From: Streptomyces sp. 2131.1
GTDB taxonomy: Bacteria > Actinomycetota > Actinomycetes > Streptomycetales > Streptomycetaceae
Assembly (NCBI RefSeq): GCF_900105515.1
Contig: NZ_FNSY01000001.1
Coordinates: forward strand, 186,001-250,000
Length of the DNA: 64,000 bases
Direction: 5' to 3'
Part shown: positions 9,416 to 17,576 of the stretch, in pieces
How the letters are laid out: each line of letters opens with the position of its first letter
Position numbering within the stretch: the first letter of the stretch is position 1
Position numbers and translations under genes: made by a program
The notes under the pieces: model-generated
The model's database searches: none
Seen by the model: the letters and a program-made list of their open reading frames with translations, nothing else
Told to the model about the DNA's origin: nothing

Positions 9416-12400
9416 GTGAGCACCCGTATGGATTTCGAACCGATCGCCGTCGTCGGCCGGGGCTGTGTGCTGCCCGGCGCTCTGGACCCGGACACGTTCT
9501 GGGCCGGGATCGCGGCCGGCCGCACCAGCCTGTCCGCCGCCCCGGCGGGGCGCTGGCGGGTCCCGCGCCCCCAGGTCATGGGCTCGGTGGGCGACTCCGT
9601 GGACCGCACGTGGAGCGAGACCGGCGGTTACGTCGAAGGGTTCGAGTCCGTCTTCGACCCGCGCGGCTTCGCGATGGCTCCGGAGGAGATCCGTGCGCTG
9701 GACCCGCTGTTCCACTGGGTCCTGTACGGGGCACGGCAGGCCCTCACCGAAGCGGGCCGCCTCGGTGCGCTGCCGCGCGGGGGCCTGGTGCTGGGCAACC
9801 TGTCGTACCCGACGGAGTCCGGGGCGGCCTTCGCCGAGCACGTATGGCTGTCCGCGCAGCGGCCGGCGTTGCGCGACGCCCTGCTGAGAGGTGCGCGCCG
9901 GGCCCGTCCCGATGCCCGCAACCGCTTCTCCTCGGGGCTGCCCGCGGCGCTCGCGGCACGGGCGCTCGGGCTCGGGGCGGGAGCGTGGTCCCTCGATGCC
10001 GCCTGTGCCTCTTCGCTGTACGCGGTGAAGCTGGCGTGCGACCGGCTGCACGACGGCACGGCGGACCTGATGGTGGCGGGTGCAGTCAGCCGGCCCGACC
10101 CCCTCTACCTCCACGTGGGGTTCTGCGCGCTGTCCGCGACCAGCCGTACGGGCAGGTGCCGCCCGTTCCAGCAGGACGCGGACGGGCTGGTGCACGGCGA
10201 GGGCGCCGGGTTCGTCGCCCTGATGCGGCTGCCGGATGCCCATGCCGCCGGCCTTCCGGTGCTCGGCGTGGTCCGGGGTGCGGGGCTCTCCAACGACGGA
10301 CGGGGCGCCGGACTCGTCAGCCCGTCCGAGGAGGGCCAGGTGCGGGCGATGCGTCTGGCGTACGAACGGGCGGGCGTGGCCCCCGAGTCGGTCGGGCTGG
10401 TCGAGTGCCACGCGACGGGGACACCGGTCGGTGACGCCGTGGAGGCGCGGGCCATGGCGAAGGTGTTCGGGGCCGCAGGTGACATGCCCATCGGCTCCGT
10501 GAAGTCCAATGTCGGGCACCTGCTGGCCTCGGCGGGCATGACCGGCCTGCTCAAGGTGCTCGGCGCGCTGCGGGCGGGGGTGCGTCCCGCGACACCGGGC
10601 GGCGGAGGACGGCCGCTGGACGCGCTGGCGGGCACACCGTTGCGGGTGCTCGCGGAGCCGGAGGAGTGGTCGGGCCGGCGGAGGGCGGCGGTGAGCGCCT
10701 TCGGCTTCGGCGGTACCAACGCCCATATGATCGTGGACCATCCGGACGAGGTGGTCCGGCCCGCCGTGCCCCGGCCGGCACGCGCGTCGGCGGCATCGCG
10801 GAACCGAGAACCCGTGGCCGTCGTGGCGATCGGTGCCCGGGTGGGCGACGGGACGTCCGCCGAGGACTTGCGCCGCGCCGTCCTCGGCGGCGAACGGCGA
10901 GGCCCGGTCACGGAGTTCGCCGTGGGGCTGAAGGACCTGTGCTTCCCGCCGCTGGCCCTGGAGCGGACCGTACGCCATCAGCTCCTGGTGCTGGAGGCCG
11001 CCCGGGAGGCCGCAAGGACAGTGTCCCTGCCGCGTGAGCGGACCATGGTGGTCATCGGGATGGGCGTGGACCCGGAGGTGGCGCGCGCGGGTGCCCGCTG
11101 GCGGGTTCCGCACTGGCTGGAGGAGGGCGGGCAGGCGGGCGCCGTGCCGGTGGGCCGGGCGCGGGACGCGTTCGCCCCGGCGATGACGGCGGAGGGGGTG
11201 GTGGGAAGCATGCCGAACCTCGCGGCGAACCGCATCAGCACCCAACTCGACCTCGGCGGACCCGGATTCACGGTGTCGGCGGAGGAGGCGTCGGGGCCGG
11301 TCGCCCTGGAACTCGCTGCCCGGGCGCTGCGTGCGGGCGAGGCCGACGCGGCGCTCGTGGGCGCCGCCGACCTGTCCTGCGAGGCGGTGCACCGGGAGGC
11401 CCTGCGGGAGTTGGGGCACGGCAGCGAGCCGGGGGACGCGGCCGTCGTTCTCGTACTCAAGCTCCTGGACACCGCGCGCAGGGACGGTGACACGGTCGTC
11501 GCGCTGCTCGACGAGGGGGGTGAGGACGAGCCCGACATGGTCATCGGTGACGGCCCCGACGCGGTGTTCGACCCGTCGGCAGCCTTCGGGCGCGCTCACG
11601 CCGCGTCCGGGCTGGTCTCGGTCGCCGTCGCCGCGCTCGCCCTTCAGCACCGCGCCGTGCCCCGTCCGGACGGCCCCGCCGACACCGGGGCGGTCCCCCG
11701 CACCGCACGGATCGAGGTGGCACCGCTGGCGGGGCCCGCCGTGCACGTACGTCTGCGCGCGGGCGACGCGCGGCCGTGGCTGCGGGGGCGGGCCCCGGGT
11801 CTGCATGTGTACTCCGGTGCGGATCGCCGTGAGGTACTGGCCGCGCTGGACTCCGGTGTGCGCTCCGCTGCGGGGCCGGCGCGGCTTGCGCTCCTCACCG
11901 AGGACGGCCGTGTGCCGGCGGAGCGCGCGGAGGCGGCGCGCCGCTGGCTGACCGGGGGCGGGGCGAGGCCGTCGGGTGTGCGGTACCGGGACCGGCCGGT
12001 CGAGGGGCGAACGGCGTTCGTCTACACCAACGGCTCGGCCGCGTACGAGGGCATGGGCCATGAGCTGATGCTCGCGCTGCCCTCGCTCGGCGAGACCGTA
12101 CGGGACACCCATCAGGACGTCGGTACGCGGTTCCGGTCCGGGCCGCGCCACGGGGTGCTGCGGCAGATCTGGTCCGCCGCCGAACTGGCGGTCTGCCACA
12201 CCGTGTTCAGCCGGGAGGTGCTGGGCCTTCGTCCGGATGCCGCGCTCGGCTACTCCTCCGGCGAGTCGACCGCACTGGTCGCGCTGGGGGCCTGGCCCGA
12301 TGCGACGGGGCTGTACGAGGCGACCCGGGACAGCGGCCTGTTCACGACCGAACTCACCAGGGAACTCCGGGCGGTCCGGCGCCACTGGCAGCGGCACGGC

Positions 12401-14497
12401 ATCGAGGGCTCCCGGTGGTCGAGCTACCTGGTCGGCGCCGGGGCGGAAGCGGTCCGCGCCGCGCTCGCCGGGGAGCGGGCCGTCCACCTGATGGCGGTGA
12501 ACGCCCCCGGCGTGTGCGTCATCGGCGGCGAGTCCCGGGCGTGCGCGGCCGTCGTGGCGGGGCTGGGCGCGGAGTTCGCCGTCGAGCTGGACTACGACAT
12601 GGCGGCCCACGCACCGGAGCTGGCGGAGGTCCGCGAGGTGTGGCGAGCGGCCCACCACCGGCCCACGTCGCCGGTGCCCGGGGTGCGGTTCTACAGCGGG
12701 GCCACCGGGCAGGCGTACGTGCCGACGGCCGACCGGGCGGCGGACGCGATCACCGCTCAGGGCATGGGCACGATCGACTTCGCGGCCACGGTCGAGCAGG
12801 CGTGGGCGGACGGGGTCCGCGTCTTCGTCGAGCACGGGCCGCAGAAGCTGTGCACGGGCTGGATCAGGCGGGTGCTCGGCGACCGGGAGCATGTGGCGGT
12901 GGCTCTGGACTCCCCGCAGGACACCGGTCTGCGGCAGCCGTGCCTCGCGGTGGCCGAGCTGGTCGTCGCCGGAGTGCCGGTGCGTGCCGAGGAGTTGCCG
13001 GGGCGGCTCGCGGATGCCGCATCGGAGCTGCCGGACCCCGGTCCGACCGTGACATTGCGGACGGTCGCGCCGCCGTCTCTGCCCGAAGTGGAACCCCCGG
13101 TGCCGGTCCTTCCCCGGGCGCCCCGGCTGGCTCCGGTTCCGGCCCCCGGGCCGGGACGGCCGGCGGCCTTTCCGGTGCCACGGACCCGCGTCGTGGAGGA
13201 GCGTCCGGACCGTGCGGCGCCTTCCCCCGTGGCAGGAGCCGAGGGTGCTCGGACCGCCGTCGCCCGGCTGGGTTCGCGGGCCGCCGAGCTGCATCAGGAG
13301 GTGATGGCCCTCCACACCGAGAGCCACCGGCGCTTCCTGCGCACGTCGGCGCTGGCCCTCGCGGCGCTGACGCGCACCGGGACGCCGGCTCGCACCCCCG
13401 GACCGGTACACCCGGCCGCACCCACCGTGCGCCGCACGGCCGCCCCGCTCGCCCTGCCGGCCCCTCAGCCGCCGGGGCCCGGAGGGCCGGCACGCCCCTC
13501 GGACCCCCCGGCCGCACCGGCGCCGTCGCACCCGATGCCCGGGCCGGCGTTCGACCGTGCCCAGCTGGAGTACCTCGCGAAGGGGAGGATCTCCGCGATG
13601 TTCGGTCCCCGCTTCGCCGAGCAGGACGGATACGCGGTGCAGACGCGCATGCCCGGACCGCCGATGCTGCTCGCCGACCGGGTCACCGGCATCGACGCGG
13701 TGCCCGGGGCGCTCACCCTGCCTGGGCCGGTGCGCACCGACGGCAGGATCTGGACGGAGACCGACATCCTGCCGGACAGCTGGTATCTGGACTCCACGGG
13801 TCGCATGCCGTCCGGGCTGCTGATCGAGGCCGGGCAGGCCGATCTGCTCCTGCTCAGCTGGCTGGGCGCCGACCTCCTGAACCGGGGCGAGCGCGCCTAC
13901 CGGCTGCTCGGCTGCGAGGTCACCTTCCACGGTGCCCCGCCGGGTGCCGGTGACACCCTGCGCTTCGAGATCCACATCGACGGCCACGCGGAGGCCGACG
14001 GTGTGCGGCTCGCCTTCTTCCACTACGACTGCTTCGTCGACGGCGAGCTCCGGCTCAGCGTCCGCGAGGGCCAGGCCGGCTTCTTCACCCCGGAGGAGCT
14101 GGCCGACAGCGGCGGCGTCCGGTGGGATCCGGCCGGGCATCCGCCCGGCGACGGCCTGCCGCTCGACCCGCCGGCCGTCCCCTGCGGGCGGAGCCGGTTC
14201 GACGCGGAGGCGTTGCGGGCCCTGGCGGAAGGACGGCTCGCGGACTGCTTCGGACCCGGCTGGGAGGCGACCGCTGCCCATGTCCGCTCGCCGAGGCTCG
14301 ACGGGGAGCGGCTGCGGCTGCTGGACGAGGTGAGCGAGTTCGATCCGGCGGGCGGGCCGTGGGGCCGAGGCTATCTGCGCGCCGAGACCTCGTTGGACGC
14401 GGACGACTGGTTCTTCGCCGGGCACTTCCACAACGACCCCTGCATGCCGGGCACGTTGATGCTTCAGGGGGGCTCCAGGCGATGGCCTTCTATCTGA
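9416..14497 (+). CDS. pfaC: PfaC-like synthase, 5' part (KS-CLF-AT-DH, frame broken in first DH)
   Basis: 1693 aa from GTG 9416 (ATG 9428 is an alternative; the ribosome site is weak). Domains: active ketosynthase (DAACASS Cys197, CHATGT His332, NVGHLLAS His368); chain-length-factor-like KS with the Cys position changed to Glu624 (SAEEASG); an acyltransferase-like domain with GYSSGE (nucleophile Ser947); a Pro-rich linker with a helical segment near 1280-1330; then the start of a FabA-like double hotdog (MLLADRVTG, LIEAGQADLLL, and the catalytic GHFHNDPCMPG). Right after PGTLMLQG the frame runs into a stop, while the expected continuation LQAMAFYL is in the -1 frame. The whole protein read through would be about 2191 aa. 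KS-CLF-AT-DH-DH resembles myxobacterial Pfa3 without the acyltransferase tail. Either a real frameshift signal, a mutation or a base-calling error. Confidence 0.85.
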   Translation: MSTRMDFEPIAVVGRGCVLPGALDPDTFWAGIAAGRTSLSAAPAGRWRVPRPQVMGSVGDSVDRTWSETGGYVEGFESVFDPRGFAMAPEEIRALDPLFHWVLYGARQALTEAGRLGALPRGGLVLGNLSYPTESGAAFAEHVWLSAQRPALRDALLRGARRARPDARNRFSSGLPAALAARALGLGAGAWSLDAACASSLYAVKLACDRLHDGTADLMVAGAVSRPDPLYLHVGFCALSATSRTGRCRPFQQDADGLVHGEGAGFVALMRLPDAHAAGLPVLGVVRGAGLSNDGRGAGLVSPSEEGQVRAMRLAYERAGVAPESVGLVECHATGTPVGDAVEARAMAKVFGAAGDMPIGSVKSNVGHLLASAGMTGLLKVLGALRAGVRPATPGGGGRPLDALAGTPLRVLAEPEEWSGRRRAAVSAFGFGGTNAHMIVDHPDEVVRPAVPRPARASAASRNREPVAVVAIGARVGDGTSAEDLRRAVLGGERRGPVTEFAVGLKDLCFPPLALERTVRHQLLVLEAAREAARTVSLPRERTMVVIGMGVDPEVARAGARWRVPHWLEEGGQAGAVPVGRARDAFAPAMTAEGVVGSMPNLAANRISTQLDLGGPGFTVSAEEASGPVALELAARALRAGEADAALVGAADLSCEAVHREALRELGHGSEPGDAAVVLVLKLLDTARRDGDTVVALLDEGGEDEPDMVIGDGPDAVFDPSAAFGRAHAASGLVSVAVAALALQHRAVPRPDGPADTGAVPRTARIEVAPLAGPAVHVRLRAGDARPWLRGRAPGLHVYSGADRREVLAALDSGVRSAAGPARLALLTEDGRVPAERAEAARRWLTGGGARPSGVRYRDRPVEGRTAFVYTNGSAAYEGMGHELMLALPSLGETVRDTHQDVGTRFRSGPRHGVLRQIWSAAELAVCHTVFSREVLGLRPDAALGYSSGESTALVALGAWPDATGLYEATRDSGLFTTELTRELRAVRRHWQRHGIEGSRWSSYLVGAGAEAVRAALAGERAVHLMAVNAPGVCVIGGESRACAAVVAGLGAEFAVELDYDMAAHAPELAEVREVWRAAHHRPTSPVPGVRFYSGATGQAYVPTADRAADAITAQGMGTIDFAATVEQAWADGVRVFVEHGPQKLCTGWIRRVLGDREHVAVALDSPQDTGLRQPCLAVAELVVAGVPVRAEELPGRLADAASELPDPGPTVTLRTVAPPSLPEVEPPVPVLPRAPRLAPVPAPGPGRPAAFPVPRTRVVEERPDRAAPSPVAGAEGARTAVARLGSRAAELHQEVMALHTESHRRFLRTSALALAALTRTGTPARTPGPVHPAAPTVRRTAAPLALPAPQPPGPGGPARPSDPPAAPAPSHPMPGPAFDRAQLEYLAKGRISAMFGPRFAEQDGYAVQTRMPGPPMLLADRVTGIDAVPGALTLPGPVRTDGRIWTETDILPDSWYLDSTGRMPSGLLIEAGQADLLLLSWLGADLLNRGERAYRLLGCEVTFHGAPPGAGDTLRFEIHIDGHAEADGVRLAFFHYDCFVDGELRLSVREGQAGFFTPEELADSGGVRWDPAGHPPGDGLPLDPPAVPCGRSRFDAEALRALAEGRLADCFGPGWEATAAHVRSPRLDGERLRLLDEVSEFDPAGGPWGRGYLRAETSLDADDWFFAGHFHNDPCMPGTLMLQGGSRRWPSI
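14467..14473 (+). promoter_or_regulatory. G GGG GGC slippery heptamer, candidate -1 frameshift site
   Basis: In the pfaC frame the codons read CAG GGG GGC TCC, so bases 14467-14473 form a textbook X XXY YYZ heptamer. A one-base backward slip gives ctc cag gcg atg and restores the conserved dehydratase sequence. A weak 5-bp stem (ATGGC 14482-14486 with GCCAT 14500-14504) lies downstream. A lost G in a G7 run would give the same picture. Confidence 0.5.
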
Positions 14498-15990
14498 CCG
14501 CCATGGGGTACACGGTCGCGCGGGACGGCTGGCGTTTCGAGCCGGTGGACGGGCAGCCCTACCGGGCGATGTGCCGGGGCCAAGCGACCCCGGGGGACGG
14601 GCGGGTCGTCTACGAGGTGTTCGTACGGGGTGTCTCGGCCGGTCCGGTGCCGACGCTCCACGCCGACGTACTGGGCTCCGTGGACGGGATGAAGGCGTTC
14701 CTGGGACGCGGCATGGCCCTGCGGCTGGTCCCGGACTGGCCCCTGACGCAGTGGCGGCAGACGGGTCCGCCCGCCGTCCAGACCGACGGGACCCCGCTGC
14801 CGCTCCCCCGGCTGGCCGGTCTCGTCGGACATCGCGAGGAGAGGCCGGTGGCCACGGCGGCCGACGGCTTCCGGTTCGGCTACCCCTCGCTGCTGGCGTG
14901 CGCCTGGGGCAGGCCGAGCGAGGCGTTCGGCCCGATGTACGAGCCCTTCGACGGCACACGTGGTGTGGCAAGGCTGCCCGGTCCGCCGTACCACTTCATG
15001 AGCCGGATCGTCTCGGTGGACGGGCCGCAGGGCGGGATGCGGGAGGGCAGTCGTGTCGTCGCGGAGTACGACGTGCCCGACCGCGCCTGGTTCTTCGGGC
15101 AGAGCGGTGGCCACGCCATGCCGTTCGCCGTCCTCATGGAGGTCGCGCTGCAACCCTGCGGCTGGCTCGCCTCGTACGTGGGCAGCGCGCTGACCACCGA
15201 TGCGGACCTGCTGTTCCGCAACCTCGACGGGACGGGCACGGTCACCGGCGAGGTGACGCCGGCGACGCGCACGGTGCGTACCCGGGCGGAACTGACACGG
15301 CTCTCCCGCAGCGGGGAGATGATCATCGAGTCGTTCCGGGTGTCCTGCACGGCGGACGACGTGCCGGTGTTCGCGATGGAGACGGTCTTCGGGTTCTTCC
15401 CCCGGTCGGCCTTCCACGACCAGCAGGGTGTCCCCGTCACGCCGGACGACCGCGCCCGCCTCGCCGAGCCCTGCGACCGGGCCGTCGAACTGACCGCCCG
15501 GCCCGACCGCTACTGCGCCGGGGAGCTGTGTCTGCCGGGGCCCATGCTGCTGATGCTGGACCGCGTGACCGGGTACTGGCCGGAGGGCGGCAGTGCGGGG
15601 CTCGGGCGGCTGCGGTCGGAGAAGGATGTGCGCCCCGAGGCCTGGTTCTTCCGGGCCCACTTCTTCCAGGACCCGGTGCAGCCGGGCTCTCTGGGGGTCG
15701 AGGCGATGTGCCAGCTCCTCCAGTTCCATCTGCTCGAACGCGGTGCCGCCGAGGGCATGCCGCGTCCCCGCTTCGAGCCGGTGCTGCCGGACCGGGAGAC
15801 GGCGTGGACGTACCGCGGCCAGATCACCCCGGCCCACCGGCTGATCCGGGTGGACATGGACATCGTGGAGAGCGGCCGGGACGCACGGGGTCCTTACGCG
15901 GTGGCGGACGCGACGTTGTGGGGCGACGACATCTGCATCTACCGGGTACGGGGGCTGGGCATGCGGGTGGTCCCGGCGGCGGGCGGGTGA
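14482..15990 (+). CDS. pfaC: PfaC-like synthase, 3' part (rest of DH1, then DH2)
   Basis: Frame 1 continuation of pfaC; homology starts at about 14473 and the first in-frame ATG is 14482. It contains the second half of the first FabA-like dehydratase (LQAMAFYLTAMGYT onward), then a second double-hotdog dehydratase: MSRIVSVDG with the partner segment MEVALQPCGW, and the His segment AHFFQDPVQPG (Ala replacing the usual Gly before His). About 502 aa if translated separately. A G-rich run at 14466-14472 could act as a ribosome site for ATG 14482, but that would split a single fold in its active-site helix, so one fused polypeptide is more likely. It ends the pfa-like cluster; no acyltransferase or phosphopantetheinyl transferase follows. 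Confidence 0.75.
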   Translation: MAFYLTAMGYTVARDGWRFEPVDGQPYRAMCRGQATPGDGRVVYEVFVRGVSAGPVPTLHADVLGSVDGMKAFLGRGMALRLVPDWPLTQWRQTGPPAVQTDGTPLPLPRLAGLVGHREERPVATAADGFRFGYPSLLACAWGRPSEAFGPMYEPFDGTRGVARLPGPPYHFMSRIVSVDGPQGGMREGSRVVAEYDVPDRAWFFGQSGGHAMPFAVLMEVALQPCGWLASYVGSALTTDADLLFRNLDGTGTVTGEVTPATRTVRTRAELTRLSRSGEMIIESFRVSCTADDVPVFAMETVFGFFPRSAFHDQQGVPVTPDDRARLAEPCDRAVELTARPDRYCAGELCLPGPMLLMLDRVTGYWPEGGSAGLGRLRSEKDVRPEAWFFRAHFFQDPVQPGSLGVEAMCQLLQFHLLERGAAEGMPRPRFEPVLPDRETAWTYRGQITPAHRLIRVDMDIVESGRDARGPYAVADATLWGDDICIYRVRGLGMRVVPAAGG

Positions 15991-16021
15991 GGATAAGCAC
16001 GCCTCGGGGGCCCGCCCCTCC

Positions 16022-16052
16022 TTGACCTCAAGTCCGCTTGAGTTCCTAGCGT
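16022..16052 (+). promoter_or_regulatory. SoxR-box/MerR-type promoter of the NmrA-like gene
   Basis: TTGACC (16022-16027) and TAGCGT (16047-16052) are separated by 19 bp, the over-long spacing typical of MerR-family promoters. The spacer contains the dyad CTCAAG-tccg-CTTGAG (16027-16042). The 18-bp core CCTCAAGTCCGCTTGAGT matches the enterobacterial SoxR box at 14 of 18 positions. The start site should fall about 30 nt before ATG 16092. Confidence 0.75.
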
Positions 16053-16091
16053 GTTGCCCGGTCAGTCATCTGCCGACGGGAGAACACGCTC

Positions 16092-16925
16092 ATGATCCTC
16101 GTGACCGGAGCGACCGGGAACATCGGAAGCGCACTGCTGAAGGAGCTGCACGATTGCGGCGCGGGTCCGCTCAGAGGGCTCACCCGTGATGCCTCACGGG
16201 CCGCGTTCCCCGCCGACGTCGAGCTGTACGAAGGCGATTTCGGAGTGCCCGAGTCGTTGGAACCCGCGATGGCCGGGGTGCGGTCGCTGTTCCTGCCGTC
16301 GCGCGTGGGCCCGGACGCGGACATTCTCGCGGCGGCCCGGCGCGCGGGTGTGGAGCACGTGGTGCTGGTGTCGTCGATCACCGTCCGGACGCATCCCCAC
16401 CTCGGGCCCGCCGGCGAGAACCTGGCGGTCGAGCGGCTGCTCAAGGACAGCGGCATGACATGGACCGTCCTGCGGCCGACCCAGTTCGCCTCGAACGCGC
16501 TGATGTGGGCCGCGTCGATCCGCGCCGGGGAAACGGTCCGCGCACCGTTCGCGGACACCGGGCTGCCCACGATCCACCCGGCGGACATCGCGTCGGTGGC
16601 CCGGGTCGCGCTGACCGAGCCCGGCCATCGGGGGCGGGCGTACGCGCTGACCGGTCCGGAGCCGGTGTCGGCCCGGCAACAGGTGGAGGCCATCGCGGCG
16701 GCCGCCGGGCGGGAAGTGCCGTTTACCGGAACGACTCGGGAGGAGGCCCGCGGATGGATGGCCGAGGTCTTCGGGGAGGAGGCGGCGGACGCGGTCCTCG
16801 ATGTCACGGGCGGCGACGTCAACGACGAACTGCTCGCCGTCCGCGACACCGTCGCACACCTCACCGGGGCACCGGGCCGAACGTTCCGGCAATGGGCCGA
16901 GGAGAACGCCGCAGCCTTCCGCTGA
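16092..16925 (+). CDS. NmrA-like NAD(P)-binding SDR, probable SoxR target
   Basis: 277 aa. N-terminal dinucleotide-binding motif VTGATGNIGS, then HVVLVSSITV and the WTVLRPTQFASN region, as in NmrA/quinone-oxidoreductase-like (QOR2-type) proteins that bind NAD(P)H and often reduce quinones or sense redox state. The C-terminus GRTFRQWAEENAAAF is common in Streptomyces members. The start is ATG 16092 with GGGAGA about 8 nt upstream. It is transcribed alone from the SoxR-like promoter, which fits a response to redox-cycling compounds (inference). It is not obviously part of the pfa-like cluster. Confidence 0.85.
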   Translation: MILVTGATGNIGSALLKELHDCGAGPLRGLTRDASRAAFPADVELYEGDFGVPESLEPAMAGVRSLFLPSRVGPDADILAAARRAGVEHVVLVSSITVRTHPHLGPAGENLAVERLLKDSGMTWTVLRPTQFASNALMWAASIRAGETVRAPFADTGLPTIHPADIASVARVALTEPGHRGRAYALTGPEPVSARQQVEAIAAAAGREVPFTGTTREEARGWMAEVFGEEAADAVLDVTGGDVNDELLAVRDTVAHLTGAPGRTFRQWAEENAAAFR

Positions 16926-16939
16926 GCCCCCCTGCCCAT

Positions 16940-16980
16940 ACTATCGAGTTTCGATAGTTTTCCATCGCAACTCGATGGAA
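16940..16980 (+). promoter_or_regulatory. paired palindromes before the DUF2975 gene
   Basis: Two adjacent inverted repeats: ACTATCGA-gtt-TCGATAGT (16940-16958) and TTCCATCG-caact-CGATGGAA (16960-16980). They share an ATCGA core, so they look like two sites for one dimeric repressor. The right arm of the second abuts the ribosome site GGAAGG. Confidence 0.65.
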
Positions 16981-16989
16981 GGGTAAGGC

Positions 16990-17481
16990 ATGGGACGGCT
17001 GACCGTGGGCGCGCTGCGCGTCCTGCTGGCGGTGGTGTTCGCCGGCACCGTGTTCGTACAGGTCGGCATGGCGTGGACACTGATCAGCGGAAACGATCCG
17101 GAGGACGGGTCGATGCCGCTGACCTCGCTGCGCGTGCTCACGATGGTGGGCATGGTGGCGGTCCAGGTCGTCCTGGTCTGCGTATGGCGGCTCGTGGCGA
17201 TGGTCCGACGCGGCACCGTGTTCTCGCACGCCGCCTTCCGTTGCGTGGACGGCGTGATCGGCGCGATCACCTCGGCCGCGCTCGTATGGTTCGCGGTCAC
17301 GGCCGTCAACGCGCCCGGCCAACGCGACGACCCGGGCGTCTCGGTCATCATGGCCGGGGTGGGCGCGGGCATCCTGGGCGTCGCGCTCATCGCGCTCGTC
17401 CTGCGCACCCTGCTCACCCAGGCCGTCGCCCGCGACACCGAAGCGGCGCGCCTGCGCGCCGAGCTGGACGACGTGATCTGA
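16990..17481 (+). CDS. DUF2975 family membrane protein
   Basis: 163 aa with four predicted membrane helices (about residues 8-30, 45-68, 85-105 and 115-140). It has the DUF2975 pattern: an ...RRGTVFSHAAFRCVDG loop between helices 2 and 3. Function is unknown; the family usually sits next to a small HTH regulator, here replaced by an ArsR-like gene 95 bp downstream. The ribosome site GGAAGG is 6 nt before ATG 16990. Control through the upstream twin palindromes is likely. Confidence 0.85.
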   Translation: MGRLTVGALRVLLAVVFAGTVFVQVGMAWTLISGNDPEDGSMPLTSLRVLTMVGMVAVQVVLVCVWRLVAMVRRGTVFSHAAFRCVDGVIGAITSAALVWFAVTAVNAPGQRDDPGVSVIMAGVGAGILGVALIALVLRTLLTQAVARDTEAARLRAELDDVI

Positions 17482-17543
17482 CTCCGGTCACCACGCGACC
17501 CCGAGAACACCGCACGGTTTCGACTCTTCGCGCAAACCCCTTG

Positions 17544-17573
17544 CCCAATGGTCAAGAAACGTTGACCATTGGG
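17544..17573 (+). promoter_or_regulatory. 12-bp inverted-repeat operator before the ArsR-like gene
   Basis: Perfect dyad CCCAATGGTCAA (17544-17555), 6-nt spacer, TTGACCATTGGG (17562-17573), ending 3 nt before the ATG. The position suggests autorepression by the ArsR-like product. There is no well-spaced Shine-Dalgarno, so the mRNA may be leaderless. Confidence 0.75.
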
Positions 17574-17576
17574 GTC

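Noticed and set aside
8786..14971. 2061-codon open frame on the minus strand
   Set aside because: It is the antisense shadow of pfaA/pfaC in high-GC DNA; the residue make-up (Arg/Pro/Gly repeats) has no domain motifs, while the plus strand encodes clear KS, CLF, AT and DH domains.
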